From: an uncultured Eubacteriales bacterium
GTDB lineage: Bacteria; Bacillota_A; Clostridia; Oscillospirales; Oscillospiraceae
NCBI GenBank assembly: GCA_900319835.1
Contig: ONPY01000002.1
Span: 9,225-73,224, forward strand
DNA length: 64,000 nucleotides
Direction of reading: 5' to 3'
Numbering within the stretch: position 1 is the stretch's first letter; each line of letters begins with the position of its first letter. The position numbers and the translations under genes were made by a program. Of the stretch, positions 46,328-53,766 are shown piece after piece. A model generated the notes under the pieces. The model saw only the letters and a list, made by a program, of their open reading frames with translations. It was not told where the DNA came from and ran no database searches.

Positions 46328-46355
46328 TTGACTTAGATAGGAAAGACATTATAAT
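46328..46355 (+). promoter_or_regulatory. Promoter of the cit-cluster LysR gene
   Basis: TTGACT (46328-46333) and TATAAT (46350-46355), 16-base spacing, about 57 bases before the chosen TTG start. It lies 4 bases from the operator palindrome, which suits autoregulation. Confidence 0.7.
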
Positions 46356-46411
46356 AACATAAGAGAATAACTATGATTTTTGGAGGATACGGCAAAAGGG
46401 AGGGGAAACCG

Positions 46412-47314
46412 TTGAATTTCAAGCAGGCAACTTATATCCGCACCATTGTGCAGGAAGGCAGCATCAGCGCCGCCGCCCGCAAGCTGTACATCAGCCAGCC
46501 GTCTCTGAGTCAGATGGTGCGCCAGGCAGAGAGCGAATATGGGGTACAGCTGTTTGACCGGTCGGTCTCGCCCCTGCGGCTGACCTTCGCCGGGGAGCGC
46601 TATCTGGACGCGGCCAACCAGATTTTGACCGTCAACGAGCGCATGGAAAACGAACTGCGTGAGATCCGGGAGGAGAACAGCGGCCTGCTGCGCCTGGGCA
46701 TCAGCGTGCAGCGCGGGCTGCAGGTGCTGCCCGTGGCCATGCCCTGGTTTTCCATGCAGTATCCGAAGGTTACCGTCAAGCTCACCGAGGAGGGCAGCGC
46801 CGTACTGGAATCCCTGGTGGAGGATGGGTCCATCGATCTGGCCCTCGCGGCCATCGAGTCGGCAAGCCCCCGGCTGGACTACACCCTGATCGAAAAGGAG
46901 ACCATCGGGATCCTGGCGGGGAGGGAATCAAGCCTCGCCCAGACGATCCCTGCCGGAACGCCGGTGACCCTGGAGAGTGCCCGGAGGGACAGCTTTGTCA
47001 GTCTGAAGACCGGGCACAGCCTGCGGGTGGTGCAGGACCGGCTCTTGAAGGAGACGGGACTCTCGCCGCAGATCCTGCTGGAGACGGACTCACTGGAGAT
47101 CGCAAAGCGCGTGGCGCTGCAGGCCGGGGCCTGCATGCTCTGCTCGGACATCTTTGTGGACGACGCGGCCCGCCGCTACGGGGCCTTTTACCCGCTGCGC
47201 GACTATGAGAACCACCGCCATTTTTACGCCTGCAGCCGCAAGGGGGAGAAACTGCCCCGCTATGCCGAGGGCTTTGTGAAGATCGTCTCCAAGGTGCTCA
47301 GCAGGAAGGGGTAG
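46412..47314 (+). CDS. LysR family transcriptional regulator, divergent from the citrate cluster
   Basis: 300 residues. The winged HTH is LNFKQATYIRTIVQEGSISA followed by AARKLYISQPSLSQMVRQAE. The remainder is the co-inducer-binding fold. The start is taken as TTG at 46412, because GGGAGGGG lies just upstream; an ATG at 46373 would add 13 residues but has weaker support (GGAGG lies after it). The opposite orientation to citD suggests it controls citrate genes, with citrate or a related acid as ligand. Many fermenters use CitAB or CitI instead. Confidence 0.9.
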   Translation: MNFKQATYIRTIVQEGSISAAARKLYISQPSLSQMVRQAESEYGVQLFDRSVSPLRLTFAGERYLDAANQILTVNERMENELREIREENSGLLRLGISVQRGLQVLPVAMPWFSMQYPKVTVKLTEEGSAVLESLVEDGSIDLALAAIESASPRLDYTLIEKETIGILAGRESSLAQTIPAGTPVTLESARRDSFVSLKTGHSLRVVQDRLLKETGLSPQILLETDSLEIAKRVALQAGACMLCSDIFVDDAARRYGAFYPLRDYENHRHFYACSRKGEKLPRYAEGFVKIVSKVLSRKG

Positions 47315-47341
47315 GCGGAGTATAAAGATTTATAGGAAAAA

Positions 47342-47383
47342 CAACAGCATCCAGAAAGACTATGATCTTCCTGGATGTTGTTT
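47342..47383. terminator. Bidirectional terminator between the LysR gene and the DUF6485-like gene
   Basis: Imperfect long stem ACAACAGCATCCAGAAAGA against TCTTCCTGGATGTTGT, followed by TTTTG. It lies between converging genes. Confidence 0.8.
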
Positions 47384-47385
47384 TG

Positions 47386-47589
47386 TTATGTGTTTTCTTT
47401 CCGGTCGCGCATCAGGGCTTCATAGCTCCGGTCGTGCCAGGCTTCGCCCGCCTTCGTGAAGAAGCAGCCGGGAACGCCGGGGACCTGAAAGCGGTGGTTT
47501 GCCACACAGGCCGCGCAGTTGCCGTGGCGGGGACAGTCGCGGGTGCAGGGGCAGAAGTCTCCGCCCCGCGGGTTCTCGGCGGCGCTCAC
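47386..47589 (-). CDS. Small cysteine-rich protein (DUF6485-like)
   Basis: 67 residues with the metal-site-like pattern CPCTRDCPRHGNCAACVANH (Cys13, 15, 19, 25, 28, His32) and GCFF at 41-44 (Cys42). This matches the DUF6485 type of small clostridial proteins by pattern; function unknown, metal or Fe-S binding is possible. Its ATG overlaps the esterase stop by 4 bp, making it the last gene of the UxaA-permease-esterase operon, so it is a real gene despite its size. Confidence 0.75.
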   Translation of the reverse strand: MSAAENPRGGDFCPCTRDCPRHGNCAACVANHRFQVPGVPGCFFTKAGEAWHDRSYEALMRDRKENT

Positions 47590-49310
47590 TGCGCCTCCCG
47601 GCCCATGTAGAAGAGCGTGCCGTCGGAGGCCTTGGAGAAGCGGCAGAGGAATTCATCGTAGGCGATCCAGCTCTCACGGGGGTAGTTGGCGTGGGTCATG
47701 CCGTGGACGCGGCCTACGGTGAGCATGGGCACCTGCTTTGCGTTGCAGAAGACAAACCAGCTGATCTCTCCGCAGGTGTAGGTGCGCGGGGTCTCCTCAA
47801 GGCCATAGAGCTTGATGAGGTTGCGCAGGAAGGCAGCGATGGGTGCGGTGACCTTGAAGTCCATCTCGCCGTGCTCGGGATCGGCCACCAGCCAGTCGCG
47901 GTCTCCGAAGAGGAAGAGGTAGGGGACGGCGGGCTCGATCTTCTCGGGCAACACCAGCTCGTGATCCGGGTCCACAATAGCGGACCAGGGAGACACCGCG
48001 GCAAAGACGCCGGGGGCACGCAGAGCCAGCGTGGAGGTCATCATGCCGCCGCTGGACTGGCCGCAGGCGTAGACGCGCGTGCTGTCCACGGCATAGCGCG
48101 CCTTCACGTCGTCGAGCATCCTGAGCACAAAGCCCACATCGTCGACCTTCTTGCCCTCGTACTCGTTTTCCCAGAGCAGCAGGTTTTTCAGGGAGGTGGG
48201 GCGCTGCTGGGAGACGCCCGCCTCGGGGAAGAGGGCGATGAAGCCGCGCTCCTCGGCCACCCGGCTCATGCCGGAGAGGGAGAGGAAGGAGTCGGCGCTG
48301 CCGCCGCGGCCATGCATGCACACGACCAGGGGGGCGGGTTCGGCGCTCTGCCGGACACTCTCGGGAATGTACTCATACCAGAGGTGGGTAAAGCCCTCGT
48401 GCTCCAGGGTGTGGCGCGTAAAGCCGTAGGCTGCGGGATCGATGCGGTTTCTCAGCATCTTGTGGCCGAAGCCGCGGTGGCGGCAGGCGCGGGAGAGAAA
48501 GACCCAGACTTTGTCGGCGAGCGCGCGGCTCATGCAGCCGTCAAAGCCGTTGGTCACGCGGACCTGGGAGATCTTCTCCTCATTGACCTGGCTGGTCTTG
48601 CAGACAGTGGAGGGAAAGTAGATCTCGTCGGCGTCGGCATTGGAGAAGCGCTCGCCGTCGGCGTCATTCTGCTTCTTCCAATAGTCGCAGACGGAGGCGT
48701 TTGCACCGCTGTTTTCCTGCCAACCCATCCAGACGGGCACCTGGACCTTGGCGGCGGAGACGGAGAGTTCGGTCTTTCCGGTGCTCTCCGCGCCGTGCAG
48801 CACCTCGGCGTTGAGCAGGGCGGCGTCGGTCAGCTCGCCGAAGGAGGCAAGCCCCGCGTACTCGCTGCTCATCTTCATCACCGCCTGCTGGGCCACATCG
48901 GCGCCGTCCAAAAGACCCAGGGCGTAGATGTTGTCCTGCATGGTGACGTAGCCCCGGCGGGACTGGATGGCGATGTAGACCTTGTTGAGATAGTCGGCGT
49001 CGGCGCCGTCGAGCTGCCAGGCACCGTTTTCGGGGACCAGTACGTGCAGGAACAGCTTGTGCGCCGCGGCGAAGTCCAGCCAGAAGCTGCTTTCCAGGAA
49101 TGCCAGGGTGGACTCACCGGCGGGGGGAACCAGGATCAGGCAGGGACTGTTGTACAGGAGGCCGGGGGCGATGTAGGTATAGAAGGAACGTTCGCCCTGC
49201 TCGGTCTTCGCGGTCTCCAGGAAGAGACCGTTGAGGAGCGTCTCACGGGGATTGGCCCGGTTGACGTCGAAAACGCTCATATCTGCCGGGAATGTTTTGA
49301 CTTCAAGCAT
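47586..49310 (-). CDS. PHB-depolymerase-like esterase with unassigned N-terminal domain
   Basis: 574 residues, no signal peptide. The C-terminal half is an alpha/beta-hydrolase of the PHB depolymerase/feruloyl esterase type: oxyanion loop MHGRGGSADSF near 332, nucleophile YACGQSSGGMMTSTLA with Ser about 420, acidic residue in FGDRDWLV near 470 and His in VGRVHGMTHANYP near 545. The first ~290 residues form a separate domain I do not recognise; they include MKMSSEYAGLASFG. It is 26 bases downstream of the permease gene. A cytoplasmic esterase opening an imported ester or polymer fragment fits the operon, but the substrate is unknown. Confidence 0.8.
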   Translation of the reverse strand: MLEVKTFPADMSVFDVNRANPRETLLNGLFLETAKTEQGERSFYTYIAPGLLYNSPCLILVPPAGESTLAFLESSFWLDFAAAHKLFLHVLVPENGAWQLDGADADYLNKVYIAIQSRRGYVTMQDNIYALGLLDGADVAQQAVMKMSSEYAGLASFGELTDAALLNAEVLHGAESTGKTELSVSAAKVQVPVWMGWQENSGANASVCDYWKKQNDADGERFSNADADEIYFPSTVCKTSQVNEEKISQVRVTNGFDGCMSRALADKVWVFLSRACRHRGFGHKMLRNRIDPAAYGFTRHTLEHEGFTHLWYEYIPESVRQSAEPAPLVVCMHGRGGSADSFLSLSGMSRVAEERGFIALFPEAGVSQQRPTSLKNLLLWENEYEGKKVDDVGFVLRMLDDVKARYAVDSTRVYACGQSSGGMMTSTLALRAPGVFAAVSPWSAIVDPDHELVLPEKIEPAVPYLFLFGDRDWLVADPEHGEMDFKVTAPIAAFLRNLIKLYGLEETPRTYTCGEISWFVFCNAKQVPMLTVGRVHGMTHANYPRESWIAYDEFLCRFSKASDGTLFYMGREAQ

Positions 49311-49336
49311 CGCTGTTTCCTCCGGTCAATTTGAAA

Positions 49337-50620
49337 TTACATGGGGAAGACGGTCATGATCCAGAACACGGAGATGATGCAGAGAATGACCGCGGGCAGC
49401 AGGGACTGTTTGATCAGGGACTTGACATCGTAGCCGCCCATGGACATGCACATGGGGACGGCGGGGGTGGCCATGGGGGTCATGAAGGAGCTGAGGCAGG
49501 CCGACTGCACCAGGATCATGATGCCGATGGGGTTGGCGTTGAGGGACTTGCAGGCGAGAATGGCAATGGGGATGAAGACGATCATGACGGTGCGGTTCAT
49601 CATCACCTGGGTGAGCAGGAAGGGAACGATGAAGAACACGAAGCCGATGAGGTAGCGGTTGCCGAGTTTGTTGGCGAAGGAAGCCAGGAAGTTACCGACA
49701 ACTTCGCCGGCGCCGGTTTCGGTGAGGGCGCCGCCCATGGCGAAGGAGCCGACCAGCAGGAAGGCCATCGGCCAGTTGACGGAGGCGACCGCCTCTTTCT
49801 CGCTCAGCACACCGAAGAGAACCATGGCGACAGCGCCGGAGACGCAGATGACCCAGGTGTCGATGCCGAGCTTGCGCTGGAAGATCAGGGCGAGGGTGGT
49901 GAGAATGAAGATGATGTAGCCGGCGCGCTCCTGGAAGGCGGGCAGAGCCGCGCGGTTGTCCTGACGGGTCTGGACTTCCTTGACGGCGACGACGGGCTTG
50001 TCGGGAGCAAACTTGGTGGCGAAGAAGATGCAGTAGATGATGACACCGATGAGCATGGGCAGGCGGGCCTTCATCGGATCGGTGAGGCCGACCACATAGG
50101 TGGTGTACTCGTTGGCCTGCAGGTAGCCGTTGAGCTCGGCAAACTGGGTGGCGCCGGCGCCCAGAGGCAGGGCGGAGACCGTGGCGATGGAGACGATGGC
50201 CATGGGGAAGAGTGCCTTGGAGGGGCTGACGCCCAGCTCGTCGCAGGAGGCGATCATCAGGGGGGCCATGATGCCGAAGACGATGACGGAGCTCTGTATG
50301 AACTGAGCAAGCAGGGCGGCGATCAGGACGTAGCCCAGCATGACGCGGGTGAGGGAGCCCTTGGCGATCTTGTTGACGCTGGCGGCGCACTTGTGGACAA
50401 ACTGGGTGCGGTTGAAGCCCGCGGCCACGATGAACATGGCCACGATCATGATGCCGTTGGCGTTGCCGAAGTAGGCGGCGGCGGTGGAGGCCTTTAGACA
50501 GCCGGTGACGATGAAGGCGACCATACTGAGCATGGCGGTCAGACCCATGGGGAGCTTGCCCCAGATGTAGCTTGCCATGGTCAGCACGCAGATGATCAGG
50601 CAGATGGTGAGGTGTGACAT
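49337..50620 (-). CDS. SLC13/DASS-like anion permease
   Basis: 427-residue transporter with about eleven hydrophobic segments and the two-repeat layout of the ion transporter superfamily. Visible family parts are GNANGIMIVAMFIVAAGFNR, LLAQFIQSSVIVFGIMAPLM and VMMNRTVMIVFIPIAI. It probably imports a dicarboxylate or other organic anion with Na+ or H+. GGAGAAACAAG precedes the ATG. It follows the UxaA-family gene by 87 bases, and the esterase comes next, so its substrate is probably what those enzymes break down. Confidence 0.82.
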   Translation of the reverse strand: MSHLTICLIICVLTMASYIWGKLPMGLTAMLSMVAFIVTGCLKASTAAAYFGNANGIMIVAMFIVAAGFNRTQFVHKCAASVNKIAKGSLTRVMLGYVLIAALLAQFIQSSVIVFGIMAPLMIASCDELGVSPSKALFPMAIVSIATVSALPLGAGATQFAELNGYLQANEYTTYVVGLTDPMKARLPMLIGVIIYCIFFATKFAPDKPVVAVKEVQTRQDNRAALPAFQERAGYIIFILTTLALIFQRKLGIDTWVICVSGAVAMVLFGVLSEKEAVASVNWPMAFLLVGSFAMGGALTETGAGEVVGNFLASFANKLGNRYLIGFVFFIVPFLLTQVMMNRTVMIVFIPIAILACKSLNANPIGIMILVQSACLSSFMTPMATPAVPMCMSMGGYDVKSLIKQSLLPAVILCIISVFWIMTVFPM

Positions 50621-50707
50621 CTTGTTTCTCCTTTTTTCTCTTCTCTTTTTATTTGTACATGCTTATGGCATGTGCTTCACAAAACAGACACGGGGGGATG
50701 AAAGGGA

Positions 50708-52213
50708 TCAGACAAATCTGCAGACATGGTCTACCGCGATGTCGGAGAAGCCGTAGGCCTCGGCCTTGGTGAGACGGCCGTTTGCCACCTCGTGAATGAT
50801 GTGCAGCAGCTCCCTGCCCATCTCCTGGTAGGTCTTCTCACCGCGCACGATGGGGGAGAGATCCACGTCCATGTTGTCCTCCATGCACTTGTAGGTGCGC
50901 TCGTTGGCGGTGACCTTCAGCACGGGGACGATGGCGTTGCCGGTGGGGGTGCCGCGGCCGGTGGTGAAGATGACCACCTGGCAGCCGCCGGCCACCATGG
51001 AGGTGACGGAGGAGATGTCGTAGCCTGCGGTGTCCATCACGACGGCGCCGTGCTTCGTGGGCCGCGCGCCCTGCTCCAGAACCTCCACGATCGGGCGGGT
51101 GCCGCCCTTGCGGATGCAGCCCAGGCTCTTTTCGTCCAGGGTGGAGAGACCGCCGGCCTTGTTGCCCGGGGTGGGCTGGCCCGCGCGGCAGTCCTGCCCG
51201 GCGGCCTTGAGGTGCTCCTCATAGGCGCGGCAGACCTCGATGATCTCGTTGTGGATCTTCGGCGTGGCGGCGCGCTTTGCCACCACATGTTCCCCGCCGA
51301 TCCACTCGATGGACTCGCTCATCATACTGGTGGCGCCGAGATCGACCAGAAGGTCAGAAAGCTCGCCGACCGCCACGTTGGAGGCAATGCCGGAGGTGGC
51401 GTCGGAGCCGCCGCACTCGATGCCCATGAAGAGCTCCGAGATGTCGAAAAGCTCCTTCTGCTGCAGCCCCGCCTCGGCGGCCATTTCGCGGGCCGCGCGG
51501 ACGGCCTTCTCAATGGTCTTGAGCGTGCCGCCCTCCTCCTGAATGCCGAAGGAGACGACGGGCTTGGAGGTCATCTTCTGGATCTTTTCGCGCAGCAGCT
51601 TGTGGCCGACGGTCTCACAGCCGAGACCGATGATGACCACGCCGTAGACGTTGGGGTTGCAGGCAAAGCCGGTGAGCACCTTCTGGCTCATCTCGGTGTT
51701 GGCGGCGACGTCCGAGCAGCCGGTGTTGAAGACAATGTTCACCGCGCCGCGCACCTGGCTTGCCACCACGCGGGCGCTCTCGCTGCCGCAGGCGCAGCCG
51801 GGGAGGATCAGCACGTGGTTGCGGATGCCGGGACGGCCCTCGGCGCGGCGGTAGCCCCAGAACTTCATACCGCTTTCGGTCTTGACCAGGGGCAGCTCGG
51901 CATCAAGACCGGTGTCCTCCACCAGTTCGCTGTCGTAGTCCCGGGGGACGGAGTGGATGTTTTCATGGTTGACCAGATGGCCCTTGGCGATGGGACAGTT
52001 GGTCTTGCCGATCAGCTCGCCGTACTTGAAGACCTCGGCGCCCTCGTTAAGGTCCGTCAGGGCGATCTTGTGGCAGTAGGGGATGGCCTCCTCGGCCCGG
52101 AGAGTGCAGAGCTCCTCCCCGCGGCGGTAGCGGACTTCTTCTCCGGCAGAAACCTCACGGACGCAGGTGACCACGTTGTCGGTGAGATCCATCATCAGTG
52201 CATTGATTTCCAT
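50708..52213 (-). CDS. UxaA family dehydratase/lyase (altronate dehydratase-like)
   Basis: 501 residues. The N-terminal SAF domain (about 1-95) has VVTCVREVSAGEEVRY and KIALTDLNEGAEVFKYGELI; the C-terminal domain carries GYRRAEGRPGIRNHVLILPG, NTGCSDVAANTEM and FMGIECGGSDATSGIASN with conserved cysteines for an iron centre. The family removes water from altronate or galactarate, or sulfite from (R)-sulfolactate, so the reaction is a beta-elimination on a hydroxy-acid. The start at 52213 follows AAAAGGAGG. No uronate pathway genes are nearby, making the substrate open. It is the first gene of the operon. Confidence 0.87.
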   Translation of the reverse strand: MEINALMMDLTDNVVTCVREVSAGEEVRYRRGEELCTLRAEEAIPYCHKIALTDLNEGAEVFKYGELIGKTNCPIAKGHLVNHENIHSVPRDYDSELVEDTGLDAELPLVKTESGMKFWGYRRAEGRPGIRNHVLILPGCACGSESARVVASQVRGAVNIVFNTGCSDVAANTEMSQKVLTGFACNPNVYGVVIIGLGCETVGHKLLREKIQKMTSKPVVSFGIQEEGGTLKTIEKAVRAAREMAAEAGLQQKELFDISELFMGIECGGSDATSGIASNVAVGELSDLLVDLGATSMMSESIEWIGGEHVVAKRAATPKIHNEIIEVCRAYEEHLKAAGQDCRAGQPTPGNKAGGLSTLDEKSLGCIRKGGTRPIVEVLEQGARPTKHGAVVMDTAGYDISSVTSMVAGGCQVVIFTTGRGTPTGNAIVPVLKVTANERTYKCMEDNMDVDLSPIVRGEKTYQEMGRELLHIIHEVANGRLTKAEAYGFSDIAVDHVCRFV

Positions 52214-52275
52214 TGGAAGAGCCTCCTTTTTCCTGTTTTCTGACTTTACAATAGCATGAAACATGTATATAATCA

Positions 52276-52304
52276 ATTTTATAGTATTTATAAGTCCATA
52301 AAAT
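52276..52304. promoter_or_regulatory. Operator-like inverted repeat between the UxaA operon and its LysR gene
   Basis: ATTTTAT (52276-52282) and ATAAAAT (52298-52304) form an inverted repeat with a 15-base spacer in the 112-base divergent gap. On the minus strand TTGATT and TATTGT with 17-base spacing may be the operon promoter next to it. Confidence 0.5.
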
Positions 52305-52325
52305 AGAAATATGGGAGGAACGGAC

Positions 52326-53309
52326 GTGGAACAGGAAATGCGGTATATCTGGCAGGTCTGGCAGGAGGGGAGCTTTTCCAAGGCTGCGGAGAAGCTGTAC
52401 ATGACCCAGCCGGCGCTGAGCATTGCGGTCAAGCGGGTGGAGGCGGGCCTGGGCGCGGAGCTCTTTGACCGCGGCCGCCACCCCCTGAAACTGACCCAGG
52501 CGGGCGAGGCGTATATCGAGACCATCCGCCGGGTGCGCTACCTGGAGGAAGAGCTGGAGCGGCAGATCGAGGATCTGCGCGGCCTGCGGACCGGCAGGGT
52601 CCGCGTGGGCGGCACGCACTTTATCAACTGCTATCTGTTGGCCGGGGCGCTGGCGGAGTTTGCCGCGGTTTGGCCCGGGGTGGAGCTGGAGCTGATGGAG
52701 GCAAGCTCCGCGGATCTGGCGGCGGCGCTTGCGCGGCGGGAACTGGATCTGACCTTCAGCTGCGACCCGGAGCTGGTGGCCCGCTTTGAGCACCGACCGG
52801 CCTTCCGGGACCACATTTTGCTCGCCGTACATGAGCAGGAGAAGCTGCCGGACGACTTGCTTCATAAGGCGCTGACCGCTGCGGACATCCTGCAGGGCGT
52901 GCATCTGCGGGAGGAGACGGAGCGGGTCTCTCTCGCCCTGTTTCGTGAGCTCCCCTTCATCCTCCTGGGACCGGGCAACAACCTCAACACCCGCGGGCGT
53001 GAGATGTTCCGGGAGGCGGGCTTTCCCCCGCGGATCAAGATGCTGGTCTCTCAGATGGTGACCTCCTATCGCCTGGCGGACAACGGGCTTGGGGCGGCAT
53101 TTGTCAGCGACCGGCTGATCCGCTCACCCTCGTCCCATCTGCGCTTTTTCCGGTTGGAGGCGCCCCAGGCCGGCCGCCTGTTCTATCTGCTCCGGCCGGA
53201 GCGCAGCTACACGCCCATCGCGGTGCGGACCTTCGCGGACTTTGCCGTGGAGCAGATCCGCCGCGCGGACCTGGCCCACGGCCGGGACTGGGGCGTACCG
53301 GAGGAATAA
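52326..53309 (+). CDS. LysR family transcriptional regulator, divergent from the UxaA-family operon
   Basis: 327 residues with an N-terminal HTH (YIWQVWQEGSFSKAAEKLYM then TQPALSIAVKRVE) and a LysR substrate domain. The start is GTG at 52326, supported by GGAGG 7 bases upstream; ATG 52311 overlaps that site and is unlikely. Its orientation implies control of the UxaA-permease-esterase operon. The inducer is unknown. The C-terminus is slightly longer than typical LysR proteins (about 300). Confidence 0.9.
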   Translation: MEQEMRYIWQVWQEGSFSKAAEKLYMTQPALSIAVKRVEAGLGAELFDRGRHPLKLTQAGEAYIETIRRVRYLEEELERQIEDLRGLRTGRVRVGGTHFINCYLLAGALAEFAAVWPGVELELMEASSADLAAALARRELDLTFSCDPELVARFEHRPAFRDHILLAVHEQEKLPDDLLHKALTAADILQGVHLREETERVSLALFRELPFILLGPGNNLNTRGREMFREAGFPPRIKMLVSQMVTSYRLADNGLGAAFVSDRLIRSPSSHLRFFRLEAPQAGRLFYLLRPERSYTPIAVRTFADFAVEQIRRADLAHGRDWGVPEE

Positions 53310-53314
53310 AGAAA

Positions 53315-53344
53315 CCCCGGGTTCACCGAAAGGTGAACCCGGGG
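53315..53344. terminator. Hairpin 1 of three near-identical hairpins; LysR gene 3' end
   Basis: Perfect 13-bp stem CCCCGGGTTCACC / GGTGAACCCGGGG with a GAAA tetraloop, 5 bases after the LysR stop. A near copy recurs at 53718-53746 and a relative at 53522-53551. The T-rich side is on the minus strand (TTTCTTTATT), so it may stop leftward transcription. Confidence 0.65.
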
Positions 53345-53369
53345 AGGGTCGCAGACAAAGCCTGTTTCA

Positions 53370-53493
53370 CGTCATTGCGAACCAGTGACCGACGTCACTG
53401 GTGTGGCAATCCGTATTCTCCAAAGCCTCAGGTGTTTTGACTATTACCGGAGAACGGATTCCCACGCCAGTGTGAGCACTGGCTCGGAATGAC
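53370..53493. repeat. Nested palindromic repeat, unit A
   Basis: GTCATTGCGA at the left end pairs with TCGGAATGAC at the right. Inside, each half contains its own CCAGTG / CACTGG hairpin, and the halves meet through ATTCTCC / GGAGAA. The whole 124-base unit could fold into a three-way cruciform. It carries no reading frame. Confidence 0.65.
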
Positions 53494-53521
53494 ATACTAT
53501 TTATGCTTTATCACTATTTAA

Positions 53522-53551
53522 CCGGGGCTCACCAAACGGTGAGCCCCGGGG
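53522..53551. repeat. Hairpin 2 of three
   Basis: CCGGGGCTCACC / GGTGAGCCCCGG with an AAAC loop. Same size and layout as hairpins 1 and 3, but the stem differs by compensated changes (TTC to CTC paired with GAA to GAG), so base-pairing has been conserved. Confidence 0.6.
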
Positions 53552-53578
53552 GTGGAGTGTTGACAAACCCAAACGCGT

Positions 53579-53677
53579 GTCATTTCGAGCGAAGCGAAGC
53601 GGAGTCGAGAAATCTCAAACGCTGCCCTTTGCACAGACTTCAACGCTTGAGATCCCTCGGCTCCGCTCGGGATGACA
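53579..53677. repeat. Palindromic repeat, unit B (GTCATTTCGAGCG type)
   Basis: Begins TGTCATTTCGAGCGAAGCG and ends CCGCTCGGGATGACA, with inner arms AAATCTCAAACG / CGCTTGAGATCCCT. It is related to the units at 34174-34376 (same GAGCGAAGCGGAGTCGA core). Confidence 0.7.
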
Positions 53678-53717
53678 AAAGCATTTCGGCTTTTGTGCCT
53701 TTGCAGACACAGTTTCC

Positions 53718-53746
53718 CCGGGTCCACCGAAAGGTGAACCCGGGGG
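53718..53746. terminator. Hairpin 3 of three; 3' end of the MatC-like gene
   Basis: CCCGGGTCCACC / GGTGAACCCGGG with a GAAA loop and one G-T mismatch relative to hairpin 1. It is about 20 bases past the permease stop on the minus strand and probably ends or protects that mRNA. Confidence 0.6.
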
Positions 53747-53766
53747 AAAATATGCATGTGCGGGGA

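Noticed and set aside
53310..53766. Possible CRISPR array, because similar hairpins recur
   Set aside because: The repeats differ in length, are spaced irregularly and alternate with other palindromes; no constant spacer size and no cas genes.
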